Notes: generated by a model from the sequence alone, not told the origin. A stretch of 64,000 nucleotides of DNA from Prorocentrum cordatum (GCA_963575745.1 CAUYUJ010006558.1:455623-519622), one strand, 5' to 3'. Shown: positions 1 to 10,282, counted from the stretch's first letter. Numbers and translations are program-made.

Positions 1-59
1 AGGCAAAGTGGATTGCGACCCTCCCACGCTTTGCCCGAGGCCACCCAGCACGGTTGCAC

Positions 60-260
60 GAGCGCCCCCGGGCCCCCAAGAGCGCCCAAAAATGGCGACA
101 AGACGAGACGCCCGAGAGGCCCCCAAGAGGCCCCCAAGAAGCTCCCAAGAGGCCCCAAGAGGATCACCGAGGCATCCAAGACGTTCAACGACGGCACTGG
201 GCCCGCCAAGGGGCACCCCTTACGCCCCGAGAGGCATCCAACAAATATCAGAAAACATCT
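60..260. repeat. 10-11 bp phased CCAAGAGG repeat, copy 1
   Basis: Degenerate tandem units of the form AAGAGGCCCCC / AAGAAGCTCCC recur every 10-11 bases. The Pro/Arg/Gln-rich open frames here (PRGPQEAPKR type) are by-products of the repeat, not genes. The same repeat returns at 985-1560 and, best preserved, at 47940-48620. Confidence 0.75.
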
Positions 261-299
261 GAGGAAACTCCGAATGAACGATAGAGGCTGCCCTCCGCT

Positions 300-980
300 T
301 TGCTGCTACATGCCCCTGGTCACCTCAAATCGCCTGGGCGCCGGTTCTAGAAGGGATGGCGGGGGCGCGCGAGACGTTAGGAATCTGGGTTGCCCCACGC
401 GGTCGGTCGTGCGTTTTGGCCGCCAGGTTTCGGGTGGTTCGTGCGCGCGTGGCCTCTTGCTCCCCTGCATGCATTGCTCAAGCGATGAACTGTTTAGGGC
501 GCGCGTGTCGGCGACAATCTGCGCGTTGCCCCCGCGCTGCATGCTGACCAGACTTCGGCCCGCCAGCGCCCGGAGCAGCGGTGGGTCGCACAGGGACGCA
601 GGGAGGGATGGAGGGAGGACGCGAGAGGGGGTGGTGGCGAGGGCGGGGAGGGGGTGGGCAGGACACGGAGGAAGGCGACGAGGGCAACACAGGACGACAG
701 CGGGCATGACAAAGCCGACAAGGGCAACGATCGCTGCCGCGCCGCGGTGCAACGCGGTGTCAGACTGGGCCCACGCAAAGCCTGGAACTGCAGCTCCCAC
801 TGGGCTGCCCTCGGATCTGACATCTTGAACTGTGGGCGGAGACCACGAGCGAAAATCCCAGCGGCCCTTTGGGGTGCAGGCGCGCCTTGTCTTCCATCCG
901 CCCCTCTTCCCCTTCAGGGGGGGAATTTACCCTTTTCGCCTTCCCCCCCCCCCTAGACCTGGACGGGTGGTGCCGCGAGG
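300..980. other. GC-rich sequence, no gene recognised
   Basis: Several overlapping Arg/Pro/Ala-rich frames are open on both strands, as expected from GC-rich DNA. None shows a recognisable domain. Poly-C runs sit near 945-955. Confidence 0.5.
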
Positions 981-984
981 GTTT

Positions 985-1560
985 TGGAGCGTCCAAGATG
1001 GCCCGAGATGACTCCAAGAGCGCCTCGGAGAGCCCAAGATGAGCTCCAAAATTGCTCAAGATAACCCTAGATGCCTCGAGATGGCTGTAAAACCCCGAGA
1101 GGCCCCAAGACCGCCCAACACGGCTCCAAGTGGCCGAGGAGCTCTTCAAGGAGGCCCCGAAAAAGGCAGACATCCTTCCAAAACCAATGGGGAACCAATG
1201 TTGATGGCGTTCTCGCCTGTTCGCTTCTGGCAGCCTTCCGGTGCCACGAGATGGCTCCAAGAGGGCCTGGGAGGGCCCCAAGAGGGGCCCGAAAAAACCC
1301 CAAGACTGGCCCGAGAGCCCTCAAGAGCGCTCAAAAAGCGACCCAAGATGGGCCCAACAGGCGATTTTAGGAACTCTAGAATGACGAAGGTAATTCGCCC
1401 CCCTTTGGATGGAAAAGCGCCCCCAAGGCACCCAAGAGCGCCCCAAGACGGACCCAAGAGGCGCCCAAGCGGCCCCAAGTGGCGCCTCATATGCCTCTAA
1501 GTGGCACCCAAGAGGCCCCCAAGTGGATTCAACATGATCCCCGAAGCACGTACGATGCCC
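985..1560. repeat. 10-11 bp phased CCAAGA repeat, copy 2
   Basis: AAGA/CGAGA cores are spaced 10-11 bases apart in long runs, e.g. AAGATGGCCCG then AGATGACTCC. It is more degenerate than the copy at 47940-48620. A less repetitive patch lies at about 1160-1250. Confidence 0.7.
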
Positions 1561-1635
1561 ACCAGGCGTCCCCGGAAACCCCCAAACAACTCCCAATATA
1601 CAACCGAGGAAGCTCGTAGGTGAATCCCGCGTTCC

Positions 1636-1770
1636 GTTTCCTCCTCCTCCTCCTCCTTCTCCTCCTCCTCCTCCTCCTCCTCCTCCTCGTCCTCCTCCTC
1701 CTCCTCGTCCTCCGCCTCCTCCCCCTTTTCCGATACTCCTCCTCGCCTCTCCTCCCTCCAACGCCCTCCA
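1636..1770. repeat. (TCC)n microsatellite
   Basis: Polypyrimidine triplet tract with scattered CTT and CGT interruptions. Poly-Leu, poly-Ser and poly-Glu frames across it are artefacts. Confidence 0.9.
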
Positions 1771-1789
1771 CTCTCCCCCCCGCCTCGGA

Positions 1790-2438
1790 CGGTTTCCCCC
1801 GCCCACTGTGTTTCAGCATGCCCCCCCCCGCTGGTCACCTCAACTCCAATGGACATCTTTTCTGGATGGGATGGTGGGGATATGTTTGGTCCTCTGGCTC
1901 GCGAAGCAAGTCGAAAGCCGTCCGATCACTAGCCGGGCCGCGACTAGGCAGCAAGAAAGAGAGGGGCAAGCGAAGCGAGCTGGCGGGCAGCCACTCAGAA
2001 GTGCACCAGGAGCGGCACTCCCAGCCCGGTGGCGTTGAAATCCCGGTGGCGACCATCAAGTAGGCGCAGCCAAAATGGCGCGGCGGCGCGACCATGAACA
2101 CGCACAGGTCGATCACCCGTTGGGAGTCGGCATAGGGCCCGACGAAAACGAGCAGGTCCGACAGGCACTTCAGGGCGACATCCGTGCCGTAGGTGACACA
2201 ACAACATCGTGTCGGCGCCGGAGTGAAGAGGGGGCAGCCTCGTCACGGACAGGACTGCAAACGGCAGATGGCTGGTGGGGAGACGCGAAACGTCAACCAT
2301 TTCTCGCAGATCCCCCCCGGCGAATCCGGGCTATTTGCGAGTAGTCGTTTTGCGAGTAGGTAGAACGCGCTTGTCGACTCCCTCTCTCTCTCTCTCTCTC
2401 CTCTCACACACAATCGCAGACGCACGTACTCACCACGC
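1790..2438. other. Intergenic sequence with a (CT)n run at 2380-2404
   Basis: No gene is recognised. A minus-strand 12-mer matching the middle of DinoSL (GCCATTTTGGCT) lies at about 2070-2081, with a CCG upstream on that strand. It could be a decayed spliced-leader relic. Confidence 0.4.
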
Positions 2439-2603
2439 TTGGGTCGGGCATGTCCTACTCCAGGGGGATGTTGGATCAAAAATAAGAAATGCCCCCCAAA
2501 AATATCCCCGAAGGGTCACACAATGCTCGAAGAAGCGTCCCCAGACTATGTGTTGTTGTCTATGTTTGAGTTTTCTCCCTGCAGAAGGACGTGCCCGACT
2601 TAA
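2439..2603 (+). mobile_element. MITE family A, copy 1
   Basis: Short non-autonomous inverted-repeat element. The left end reads TTGGGTCGGGCATGTCC and the right end GGACGTGCCCGACTTAA, complementary apart from small changes. Flanking 8-mers are CACCACGC and CACAGCGC (6/8), fitting a decayed 8-bp target duplication. It shares the internal CCCCAGACTATG-like stretch with other copies and has no coding capacity. Confidence 0.85.
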
Positions 2604-2861
2604 CACAGCGCCCACGACGCACCGCCGCTCAGAGGGGCGGACGCTGCGGCGACGAGGCTGCCCGGGTGCGCGAGAGAGAGGCCACGCCCGCGGAGAGCAA
2701 AGGAGCGCGCGAGGCCGATGGAGAGCTGCGCGCTGGCGGGGCGAGGACAGAGCCGGGGGCCACCCTGCCTCGCCAGGCGCCCCTCTGCGCGGGCTGCCTG
2801 CTCCACGCCTGTCGGCCACTGCTCAGACCGGAGGCATCCGAGTACGGCAGGCCTCTGGTCG

Positions 2862-3100
2862 ACCCAAAGGGGGGTCCAGCCGAAAGGGGGTGGTGCAATA
2901 GACTTAGGGCAATTGCAGTGCAAGCGTACTGCCCCTAAGAATTGGATTGCAGTGTATTGCAACGAATGTACCGCACGCGAAACCCAGCAATACATATTGC
3001 GCAACGGCATGCATTCACCCCTCAAATGTATTGCAACCCCACAAAGCTATTGCACCAAATCTATTGCACCACCCCCTTGTCGCTGGACCCCCTTTTGGGT
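2862..3100. mobile_element. Foldback/MITE-like element with about 46-bp terminal inverted repeats
   Basis: The left end (ACCCAAAGGGGGGTCCAGC, then GGGGGTGGTGCAATAGA) is the near-exact reverse complement of the right end (TCTATTGCACCACCCCC, then GCTGGACCCCCTTTTGGGT). The interior is saturated with TTGCA/TGCAATA words in both orientations. No convincing target duplication was seen. Confidence 0.8.
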
Positions 3101-3299
3101 TCACCCGAAAATCGCGAGCGAATCGCAACCTCGCTGTCGGCTCCAGCTGAGAGGTCGCCTTGCAAGCACCCAGGGCCCTGCACGGGAGGGTGCCCGTGCT
3201 GGCAGGACCGCCTCCTCTGGGACCCAGGCGGGCCCTGTCCGGACGCGGGCGGCCATGGCTAGGGAGCCCACAAAGAGCATACGCGCCCAATCATATAAA

Positions 3300-3420
3300 T
3301 GAACACGGCCCCTCGATCCGCGAGACCGGCCGCGTATGACGAACGTTCGCGCAATGCGTACTCTCGAAACCAACGTGGATTCATGAACGTGTACGTCATT
3401 CTGTCGCTCCTGGATGGTCG
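3300..3420. repeat. Dispersed repeat B, copy 1
   Basis: Aligns with 53491-53612: shared blocks include GAACACGGCCCC, GACGAACGTT..GCGCAA and GTGGA.TCATG.ACGT. Both copies lie near MITE family A and the GCTAA satellite element, so the two regions share assembled blocks. Confidence 0.65.
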
Positions 3421-3483
3421 ACGGAGAGGAAAGGCACTCTGCCAACAACCGTTCGGCGGTGCCAGAGATGTCCCTGGCCCAAG

Positions 3484-3780
3484 GTGACCGTCCCCAGGAT
3501 AGCCCCTGAGGCCTCCACAGCACCCCTCACGAGGCCAGAGGGCATTTGGGGCTCCGAAGTCCTAATTGGAGCGACGCGCGCCGTGGCCACCTTGGGCCAA
3601 GGACACCTCCAGCAACCCCCGAAAGAACCAGGCCTCGCCAAGCCCACCCCCACCACACATCTGACGTCGTGGCTTCTTCACACCACTGTCCCCTCAAAGG
3701 CCTGGACCCGTGCCCAGGAACCGCGGGGAAACCACAGGGTACCCACACCGCTGCTCTCCGGGCCTCTCCCGGGGTGTGCT
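3484..3780. other. Sequence without a recognised gene
   Basis: Open frames of 86-130 codons run on both strands with no domain or codon signal that favours one of them. Confidence 0.4.
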
Positions 3781-3860
3781 CTGACCGGATCGAGGCGAAT
3801 CCAGCGGTGGCGACGAGGGCCTCCGAGGAGGCCCCAAAAGGGAAAAGCGAGGAAAGGGTA
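3781..3860. repeat. Short dispersed repeat, copy 1
   Basis: GAGGCGAATCCAGCGGTGGC followed by ACGAGG and an AGAGGCCC-like tail also occurs at 6690-6770, same orientation. Confidence 0.65.
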
Positions 3861-3922
3861 GAGGTATGGGTACGGCAGGTTCGTGTCGTGCCGACCCCAG
3901 CGTTGGTTTTTGACACCGCAGG

Positions 3923-4020
3923 GATCGTTCAACCTTGAACGATCGGCCGTCTCCGCAACGTCCGATCGTTCAACATCGACCGATTCTGGGCCGCCGGCGG
4001 CGTTCAACCTTGAACGTCGG
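3923..4020. repeat. Paired short palindromes around TTCAACCTTGAA
   Basis: Arms GATCGTTCAA and TTGAACGATC flank a 2-nt centre near 3923-3944. A second CGTTCAA-CC-TTGAACG copy lies near 4002-4018. A half-site version (GATCGTTCAAC) lies between them. They could be operator-like sites or element scars. Confidence 0.6.
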
Positions 4021-4153
4021 CGGCGGGGTCGCCGCCGGTCGACACGACGCGAACCTACCGTACCCTTCCTCCTCTGAAGCTGGCTTCTTTTCATCCTGGG
4101 CCGTCGTTTGAGGAGCCCTGTGCCCAGCGAGGGCCCCAGCGAGGCCGAAAACT

Positions 4154-4313
4154 AGGGCTCCCAACTTCGCGCTTCGCGCTGCGCGAAGCGCGAATAACTT
4201 CGCGCTCTCGCGCCGCCCCCCCAAAGGGAGAATAGGAGGACGAGGAGGAGGGGGAGAAGGAACGAGGACCGCGAAGCGCGAAGCGCGAATAACTTCGCGC
4301 CCTCGAGGGAGCC
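4154..4313. repeat. Dispersed repeat with GCGAAGCGCGAATAACTTCGCGC palindromic ends, copy 1
   Basis: Both ends carry GCGAAGCGCGAATAACTTCG-type palindromes around a GGAGGACGAGGAGG core. A closely similar copy lies at 52151-52317, and in both cases an element of MITE family A lies within about 300 bp. Confidence 0.8.
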
Positions 4314-4617
4314 CTTGGAAAACGGCCTGGCCAAAAACTTTCCGCCGTGATCTTTGCCGCGGACGTCGGGGGCCTGGGCCCAGATCCCGGCGGGTGCGGC
4401 TCAGGCTGGGCGTCGTGCTTTTGTCATGCCGCCAGAGGTCTGAGCACGAGGGGTCGACGCACGACTGCTCGCAGACTGTGACCAGGGTACTCCGAATTTC
4501 ACAATACAACGGGGGGTCGAACTTGTTGGGGACTCTGGTGTAAGCCGTCCTGGAGGGTTCGGGTGAGATCTGGGCAAAAGGCCACCCTTTCACGGCTGGT
4601 CTGGGAGGGGTCTAAAA

Positions 4618-4770
4618 TTAGGTCGGGCATGTCCTCCTACAGGCAGATCTTGGAAGGGAAACATGATGAAAACAATTAAAACAACTATCACAAATAGTCG
4701 AACGATTGTCCCCTGACTATGCCTTACTATTCTTCAATACTCTTCCTGTAGAGGGACGTGCCCGACTTAA
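4618..4770 (+). mobile_element. MITE family A, copy 2 (best-preserved target duplication)
   Basis: TIRs start TTAGGTCGGGCATGTCC and end GGACGTGCCCGACTTAA; complementarity continues inward through CTACAGG/CCTGTAG, so the TIR is about 26 bp. An exact 8-bp direct repeat GTCTAAAA abuts both ends (4610-4617 and 4771-4778). The interior is AT-rich compared with the surroundings. An 8-bp duplication suggests mobilisation by a hAT-like (or P/Merlin-like) transposase; that is inference. Confidence 0.92.
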
Positions 4771-4877
4771 GTCTAAAACTGCTCGTATGGGAGTGCTATG
4801 ACCCCTCCTTTTATTACGAAACTTGGGGCACTCCGCACGCATCCGCGACGCGGGTCGTGGTCTCTGGCGCGGGCGTG

Positions 4878-4998
4878 AACCGCTGTCTTGAACCGGCGAG
4901 ATCGGGCGGGCGGCAATGGTGGGTAACCCAATTAAGGGGTGAAGAGAAGGGCCCCACCCCGCATTACCGCCCGCCCGACGTCAACCGCTGTCTTGAAC
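4878..4998. mobile_element. Small hairpin unit between 16-bp direct repeats
   Basis: AACCGCTGTCTTGAAC occurs exactly at 4878-4893 and 4983-4998. Between them CGGGCGGGCGGCAATG (4903-4918) pairs with CATTACCGCCCGCCCG (4962-4977). The layout is that of a tiny inverted-repeat insertion with duplicated flanks. Confidence 0.6.
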
Positions 4999-5015
4999 GA
5001 CCTCCGCCCTCGGCG

Positions 5016-5270
5016 GAAGGAGAAGGAGGAGGAGGAGGAGGAGGAGGAGGAGGAGGAGGAGGAGGAGGAGGAGGGAGAGGAGGAGGAGGAGGGAGAGGAG
5101 GAGGAGGAGGGAGGGGAGGAGGAGGGCCAAATGGAAAGGAGGGAGAGGGGAAGGAGGCCGGGAGGAACGGGGAGGGAGGGGGGGGATGGGATGGAGGAGG
5201 GAGGAGGACGAGGAGGCAGGAGGAGGCGGAGAGGAGGAGGAGGAGGAGGAGGAGGGGAGGAGGAGGGAAC
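5016..5270. repeat. (AGG)n purine tract
   Basis: Long polypurine triplet tract; poly-Glu/Gly/Arg frames across it are artefacts. Confidence 0.9.
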
Positions 5271-5709
5271 AAAGAGAAAAACGAAGGAAAAGGAAAACAC
5301 AGAAGAACAAAGGGGGTCCTCCGAGGGCTGCCGAGCCCGTGCTCCCGCGGGGGGGGTTCGCGCCGCGGGCCGCCCTCTCTGCTCAGCGGCGCGCCGAGGG
5401 GGGAACAACACGGGGGCCCGATTGTGGAAGGCTCTCGACTGGCCCAACGATTTCCGGCCCCAGCCATACAGTTTGACCAAATAGTTGGACCCCGGGAAGG
5501 CCTTCAACCATATAGTTCGACCAACATGTGGAAGGCGTTCCACTGGACCAAAAAAACTTGGACCCTGGGACGTCCATCCTCGACATGGGTGCGTCCGAGG
5601 AGCCCCCTTGGGGCGTATCCCAGAGCTTCCCCCCCTTTTTTTGAGCGGCCGAACTTCTCGGGCGGAACCTGGGGACCGGGGAAGACAAGTCCCTGCGAGA
5701 GAAGTGGAA
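5271..5709. other. Sequence without a recognised gene
   Basis: GC-rich, with repeated words around ATAGTT(G/C)GACC near 5480-5525. No domain was identified. Confidence 0.4.
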
Positions 5710-5900
5710 TCGGGGGCGGCCAAGAGGGGGGCGTCCAAGAGGGCGGGGCGCAAATGATGGCCGGCGGCATGTGCGCGGCCCTTCGGGGGGGTGGCCAGGG
5801 ACGTGATGAAATACGAAGAGGCGCCACGAAAACTGGGGAGGCCTCATGCCCCACGCCATGATGTGCACCCCCCCCTAGTCATCGCCCCCCTCATGGCCGC
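5710..5900. repeat. Dispersed repeat C, copy 1
   Basis: Shares AAGAGGGGGGCGTCC, GCGTGCGCGG-like, GGCCAGGGACGT.ATGAA and CTAGTCATC.CCCCCCTC blocks with 52545-52820. The second copy has an (AGG)n tract between its two halves that this copy lacks. Confidence 0.7.
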
Positions 5901-6199
5901 CCCCGATGGAAGGGGGAGGCCTTCTCGGAAGCCGTCCGACCCAGGAAGCCCAGGAGGCCTGCCTGAGGCAGCCTGGGCCTTCCGACGGGGCCCTCTCCCT
6001 CTGCCTCGCCCCCTCGGGGGCGCGCCGCCGCGGGTGGCCTGGGCGACCGGGGGTCCTCCGTGCCCCTGCCCGTGCCGCCAGGGCGGCGGCGTGGATCAGA
6101 CTCTGGCCTCGGGAGCCACGTGTTGTACATGCCCTGCTGCCCCCCGCGTCCCGAGCGGGGGGCAGCAGCGGGGGCCACGGGGGCCTCCCAGAGGGGGTG

Positions 6200-6330
6200 C
6201 GAGCGGAATCGCGCAGCATCGCCGATGCATCGGCGATGCACTGGCGACGTCGGCGATGTGTCGGCGACGTCGGCGCGGAGCAGATCGGGCTCCGCCTCGA
6301 GCCGCATCGCCGATGCATCGATGATGCGGC
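6200..6330. repeat. Short palindrome-rich array (GCATCGCCGATGC and GGCGACGTCGGCG units)
   Basis: Overlapping palindromic words GCCGATGCATCGGC and CGACGTCG recur with spacing of about 15 bases. Confidence 0.65.
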
Positions 6331-6400
6331 GCGATCCTCCGACCCCATCTGCTCGGGCGCCATCTGGGAAGCCGGGAGGGGTATCGAGCGAACGCCGGTC

Positions 6401-6500
6401 NNNNNNNNNNNNNNNNNNNNNNNNNNNNNNNNNNNNNNNNNNNNNNNNNNNNNNNNNNNNNNNNNNNNNNNNNNNNNNNNNNNNNNNNNNNNNNNNNNNN
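6401..6500. other. Assembly gap, 100 N
   Basis: Exactly 100 unknown bases, a usual placeholder for a gap of unknown length. It is bordered on the right by (TCC)n, the sort of tract that breaks assemblies. Confidence 0.99.
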
Positions 6501-6617
6501 CCGCCTCTTCCTCCCCGCCTCTACCTCCTGCTCCGTCTCCCTTCCTTCCTCTCTCCCTCCCCCCAGTCCTCCTCCTGCTGCTGCTCCTCCTCCTCCTCCT
6601 CCTCCTCCTCCTCCTCC
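6501..6617. repeat. (TCC)n microsatellite at the gap edge
   Basis: Polypyrimidine triplet tract with CTG interruptions near 6577-6584. Confidence 0.85.
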
Positions 6618-6689
6618 ATCCCCCCTGGGGATACCGAACGGATGCGATGCCGCTGGTCCCAGACCCTTCCCGGGCTGCATTTTGACCAG

Positions 6690-6770
6690 GACTTCGAGGC
6701 GAATCCAGCGGTGGCAACGAGGACACCCCAAGAGGCCCAATAAGGCGAAAGAGAGGCAAGTGCAGCGGTA
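6690..6770. repeat. Short dispersed repeat, copy 2
   Basis: GAGGCGAATCCAGCGGTGGC followed by AACGAGG and CCCAAGAGGCCC, matching 3781-3860. Confidence 0.65.
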
Positions 6771-6779
6771 CCAGCACAG

Positions 6780-7535
6780 TGGGCACGTGGCCCCTCGACC
6801 AAGGCAGAAGGCCTCACCAAGACAACCCAAATGACGAGCTCTGCAAAGTGGAGAGCCCAAACACAAAGAACAGAAGGGTGCCCCTCCGAAGCAACCGTTG
6901 CTGTGAACCCTCGTGCCAGCTGTGCCTTCGAGGCGGCTGCGTGAGCGGGCTCGGCGATGTGCGGTGCGGGAGGCGCGGTCTGGCTGGTGGCCGTTCGGCA
7001 GCTAAGCGGCTCATCCCCGTCACTGACCAGCGGCAGTGATGGGACGGGGGACGGGCTGCGCTCTCGGGGGTGCCAGAATACTGCCTCAGTCCGGAGACCC
7101 CCGCGGCTGGAGCAGCTCGCACTGCTCCTTGCTGAGGCTCGACCTCGCCTCTAGGGCCAACCCATACCATGCAGTCGGACCCAGGCCGGACGGGCATCCC
7201 TCGAGAACACGAGACCCTCCGCCGGCCAAGACACGCAGAGCATGCAGTAGTTCCCCATCCCAGGGTGCACAGGTACGCCCAGCAGACACGAGGAACAGCA
7301 GTGCACCCGCCCCGAAATGACCTCGCCTCGGTCCGACTGCACCCCCGTTGAGCTCCCCCCTCGGGGCGCCGTCCGCGCGCCACCGCGCCTGCCTGGAGAT
7401 GGGGGCGGCGGGGCGAGGCGGAAGCCCCCACGTGATCCAGCTGGCGAGCTCGCGGCTGTTGCGACGCGAGCCGCCGCCCTCGGGGGGCGAGGGGGGGGGG
7501 AGGAGGAGATGGAGGGGTGCCTCGGCCGCCATCCC
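6780..7535. other. Sequence without a recognised gene
   Basis: Overlapping frames on both strands (up to 266 codons on the minus strand) lack any domain or repeated Cys/His pattern that would support a gene. Confidence 0.4.
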
Positions 7536-7690
7536 ATGTACCTCTCTCCCCTCTCCTCCCCTTCCTCCTCCTCCTGCATTTCTTCTCCTTATAGATAACT
7601 CCTCCCTGTCGCACCCCGAGGCCAGTGTTTAGGGCGGGCTGGGCGTTTCGCCTGAGACTTCCTCACCATTCATGACTCTGAAGCTTAAAT
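7536..7690 (+). repeat. Composite repeat D, copy 1, left part with (TCC)n lead-in
   Basis: A short TCC tract is followed by AACTCCTCC.TGTCGCACCCC and TTCGCCTG.GACTTC. The same order is found at 12060-12180. Confidence 0.75.
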
Positions 7691-8338
7691 TATGCCAATG
7701 CGGCCCTATCTAGGAGTTGGAGCCCCTAGGAAAGCAGCATCAGTAGTAACGGTAAAGCTAAGCTAAAGCTAAGCTAAAGCTTAGCTAACGCTAAGCTAAA
7801 GCTAAGATAAAGCTAAGTTAAAGCTAAGCTAAAGCTAAGCTAAAGCTAAGCTACAGCTGAGCAAAGCTAAGCTACACTTAAGCTAAAGCTAAGCTACGGC
7901 TAAGTTACAGTTAAGCTAAAGCTAAGATACAGCTAAGCTAAAGCTAAGCTAAAGCTAAGCTACAGCTAAACTAAAGCTAAGCTAAAGCTAAGCTACAGCT
8001 AAGCTAAAGCTACAGCTAAGCTAAAGCTAAGCTACAGTTGAGCGAACGCTAAGCTAAAGCTAAGCTAAAGCTAAGCTAAAGCTAAGCTAAACATAAGCTA
8101 AAACTAAGCTAAAGCTAAAGCTAACGCGAATGCTAATGCTAAAGCTAAAGCTAAAGCGAAAGCGAAAGCTAACGCTAAAGCTAAGCTAAGGGGACGTAAC
8201 TGGGGGAACCGCGGGGCGGATCCTGGGGGAACCGCGGGGCGGATGCCGGGGCGGATGCCGGGGGAACCGCCCGGGGCGTTTTCCACTGCCCGGCCCCTTT
8301 AAGACAGAGGGTAAGAACTCGTCTAGGCAGAGCCTAGG
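7688..8338 (+). repeat. GCTAA satellite element, copy 1
   Basis: A conserved left flank (CTAGGAGTTGGAGCCCCTAGG, AAAGCAGCAT) leads into about 440 bp of an 11-bp unit, GCTAA+GCTAAA, with point variants. GGGGGAACCGC units and a conserved right flank (ACTGCCCGGCCCCTTTAAG, then TCTAGGCAGAGCCTA) follow. The whole arrangement recurs at 53801-54514. Both flanks contain short CCTAGG-type palindromes. Ala/Leu frames here are artefacts. Confidence 0.9.
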
Positions 8339-8346
8339 TATGGAAA

Positions 8347-8700
8347 AAGTGACAACAGTTTCACAGATGGAGGGCGGGCCGTCTTCAAATTGTGGCTCTC
8401 GCCTTAGCGCCGCGCCCATTCGTGCTTAAAATTTGCAAGAGCTTCACGGACTGAGGGCGGGTCGTTATGTGGCTCTCACCTTAGCGCCGCGCGCATTCGT
8501 GCTTAAAATTTGCGAGAGCTTCACGGATTGAGGCTGGCTCCTTCTCAACATGTGGCTCTCACCTTAGCGCCGCGCACATTCGTTTTCAAAATTCGCAAGA
8601 ACTTCAGAGGGTTGGGGGCGGCTCACTTTCAAAATGTTGCTCTCTCTCGCCTTAGTGCCGCGCACATTCGTTTGCAATATTTGCAAGAGCTTCACGGAAT
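8347..8700 (+). repeat. Tandem array of about 75-80 bp units (composite repeat D, middle)
   Basis: Four to five diverged copies of a unit containing GCAAGAGCTTCACGGA, GAGGGCGGGTC, TGTGGCTCTCACCTTAG and CGCCGCGCACATTCG. The homologous array is at 12173-12600. Confidence 0.85.
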
Positions 8701-9016
8701 TCCATGATCAACGTACCAGAAATGGTGTTCTGGAAGGATTCAGGATTATGTGGGCGCAAGAGCTATGTTGATTCGCCGTGTTGAAGTCCCACAAATGACG
8801 CTCTGTCACGATTCTGGATCGTCAAGGCGCAGCCGTCAGGTTGATACGTGGCGTTAAAATCCCGAGAACAATGGTTGGCATGCTTCAGAATCTTCAAACG
8901 GTTGACTTCCAACGAGGCAGCCCCCTCAACGGATATGAACCATTGTGGGGGCCTATGAAGAGGGAGCTTGGAGGGAGGGTGAATTCCAACATCGTTGATG
9001 ACCCTTGGTTTTACAC
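8701..9016 (+). repeat. Second tandem array of about 75 bp units (composite repeat D, right)
   Basis: Units contain CAAGGCGCAAGAGCTATG, TTGATTCG, AAGTCCCA.GAA and CACGATTC.GGAT. It is followed by CATCGTTGATGA and then directly by (TCC)n. The homologous block is at 12634-12940, again ending in (TCC)n. Confidence 0.8.
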
Positions 9017-9915
9017 TGGTCCTCCCCCTCCTCATCCTCGTCCCCCTCCTCCTCCTCCTCCTCCTCCTCCTCCTCCTCCTCCTCCTCCTCCTCCTCGTCC
9101 TCCTCGTCCTCCTCCTCCTCCTCGTCCTCCTCCTCCTCCTCCTCCTCCTCCTCCTCCGTCTTCCTCCTCCTCCTCCTTCTGTTCCTCATCCTCCTCCTCC
9201 TCCTCCTGCCCTCCTCCTCCTCCTCCTCATCCTCCTCCTCCTCCTCCTCCGCCCCTCCGCAGCGCGCCGCCGCCCGCCGCCGCGCCGCCTTCCTCCTCCT
9301 CCTCCTCCTCCTCCTCCTTCCTCCTCCTCCTCATCCTCCTCCTCCACCTTCCTCCTCCCCTCCCCCTGCCCCTCCCCTTCCCCTCCCCCCGCTTCCCCTC
9401 CACTTCCTCCTCCTCCTCCTCCTCCTGCTCCTCCGCCCTCCTCCTCCTCCTCCTACTTACTCCTCCCACCCCTCCTCCTCCTCCTCCTCCTCCTCCTGCT
9501 CTCTGCTCCTCCTTCTCCTCCTCCTTCGCTTTCCTCCTCCTCCTCCTCCCGTTCCTCCCCTCCTCCCGTTCCTCCTCCTCCTCCCGTTTCCTCCTCCTCC
9601 TCCTCCTCCTCCTCCTCCTCCTCCTCCTCCTCCTCCTCCTCCTCCCTCCTCCTCATCCTCCTCCTCATCCTCCTCCTGTTCCTCTCGTCCTGCCCGCCCC
9701 CCTCTCCTCTCCTCCTCCTCCTCCTCCTCCTCCTCCTCCTCCTCCTCCTCCTCCCCCTCCTTCGTCCCTCCTCCTCCCTCCTCCTCCTCCTCCTCCTCCT
9801 CCTCCTCCTCCTCCTCCTCCTCTCCTCCCACTCCCCCTGCCCCTCCCCCTTCCCCTCCCGCTCCCCCTCCCGCTCCCCCTCCACTTCCTCCTCCTCCTCC
9901 TCCTCCTCCTCCGAA
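9017..9915. repeat. About 900-bp (TCC)n polypyrimidine tract
   Basis: One of the two largest triplet tracts in the window. Short GC-rich breaks occur at 9253-9288 and CCCTTCCCCT sub-blocks at 9356-9405 and 9835-9885. Long Pro, Ser and Leu frames are all artefacts. Confidence 0.95.
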
Positions 9916-10282
9916 ATGCCACAGAAGGAAGGGAAGGGGGGTAGCTTCGGAAGTGCCACCCCCGCTTTTCCAAGGGAGCGGGGTAGCTTCAAGCGGGGGC
10001 CCCCCTTTGAGTGAGAAGCGGGCCACAAGCGCTCTTTCATATCAACGCTAACAACGGATGCGTCCAACTTCATCCAGTTCACCATCATCGTCTCATCCTC
10101 TGGCCAGGCTTCACTCAAACCGTCCCTGGCCTCCTGTCAGGCATCCTTGGGACCTCTCCCGTCGGCCGGAACCAACAGAAAGGTGGAGAGGGGGACTCTG
10201 GAACGAGGGCGCCTCGAGGGAGGGTTCCCTAAGGGGAATCCCCTCAGCGGTGGCTCGGCTCCCCTGGGCACGTTCTCGCAGA
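9916..10282. other. Sequence without a recognised gene
   Basis: Unique-looking sequence between microsatellites; nothing gene-like was recognised. Confidence 0.4.

Noticed and set aside
2439-2603. piggyBac-type MITE because of TTAA at the ends
   Set aside because: The better-kept copies show 8-bp duplications outside the TTAA, so TTAA is part of the inverted repeat rather than the target duplication.
6814-7614. 266-codon minus-strand ORF
   Set aside because: GC-driven open frame with overlapping frames of similar length on the other strand and a TCC tract at its start; no domain.
8347-8700. CRISPR array (regular repeats of about 78 bp)
   Set aside because: Units are diverged end-to-end tandem copies without unique spacers, and the DNA is eukaryotic.
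9005-10051. Open frames of 300-370 codons of Ser, Leu, Pro, Glu or Arg
   Set aside because: They are translations of (TCC)n/(GGA)n in all six frames; the residue simply follows the frame and there is no non-repetitive core.
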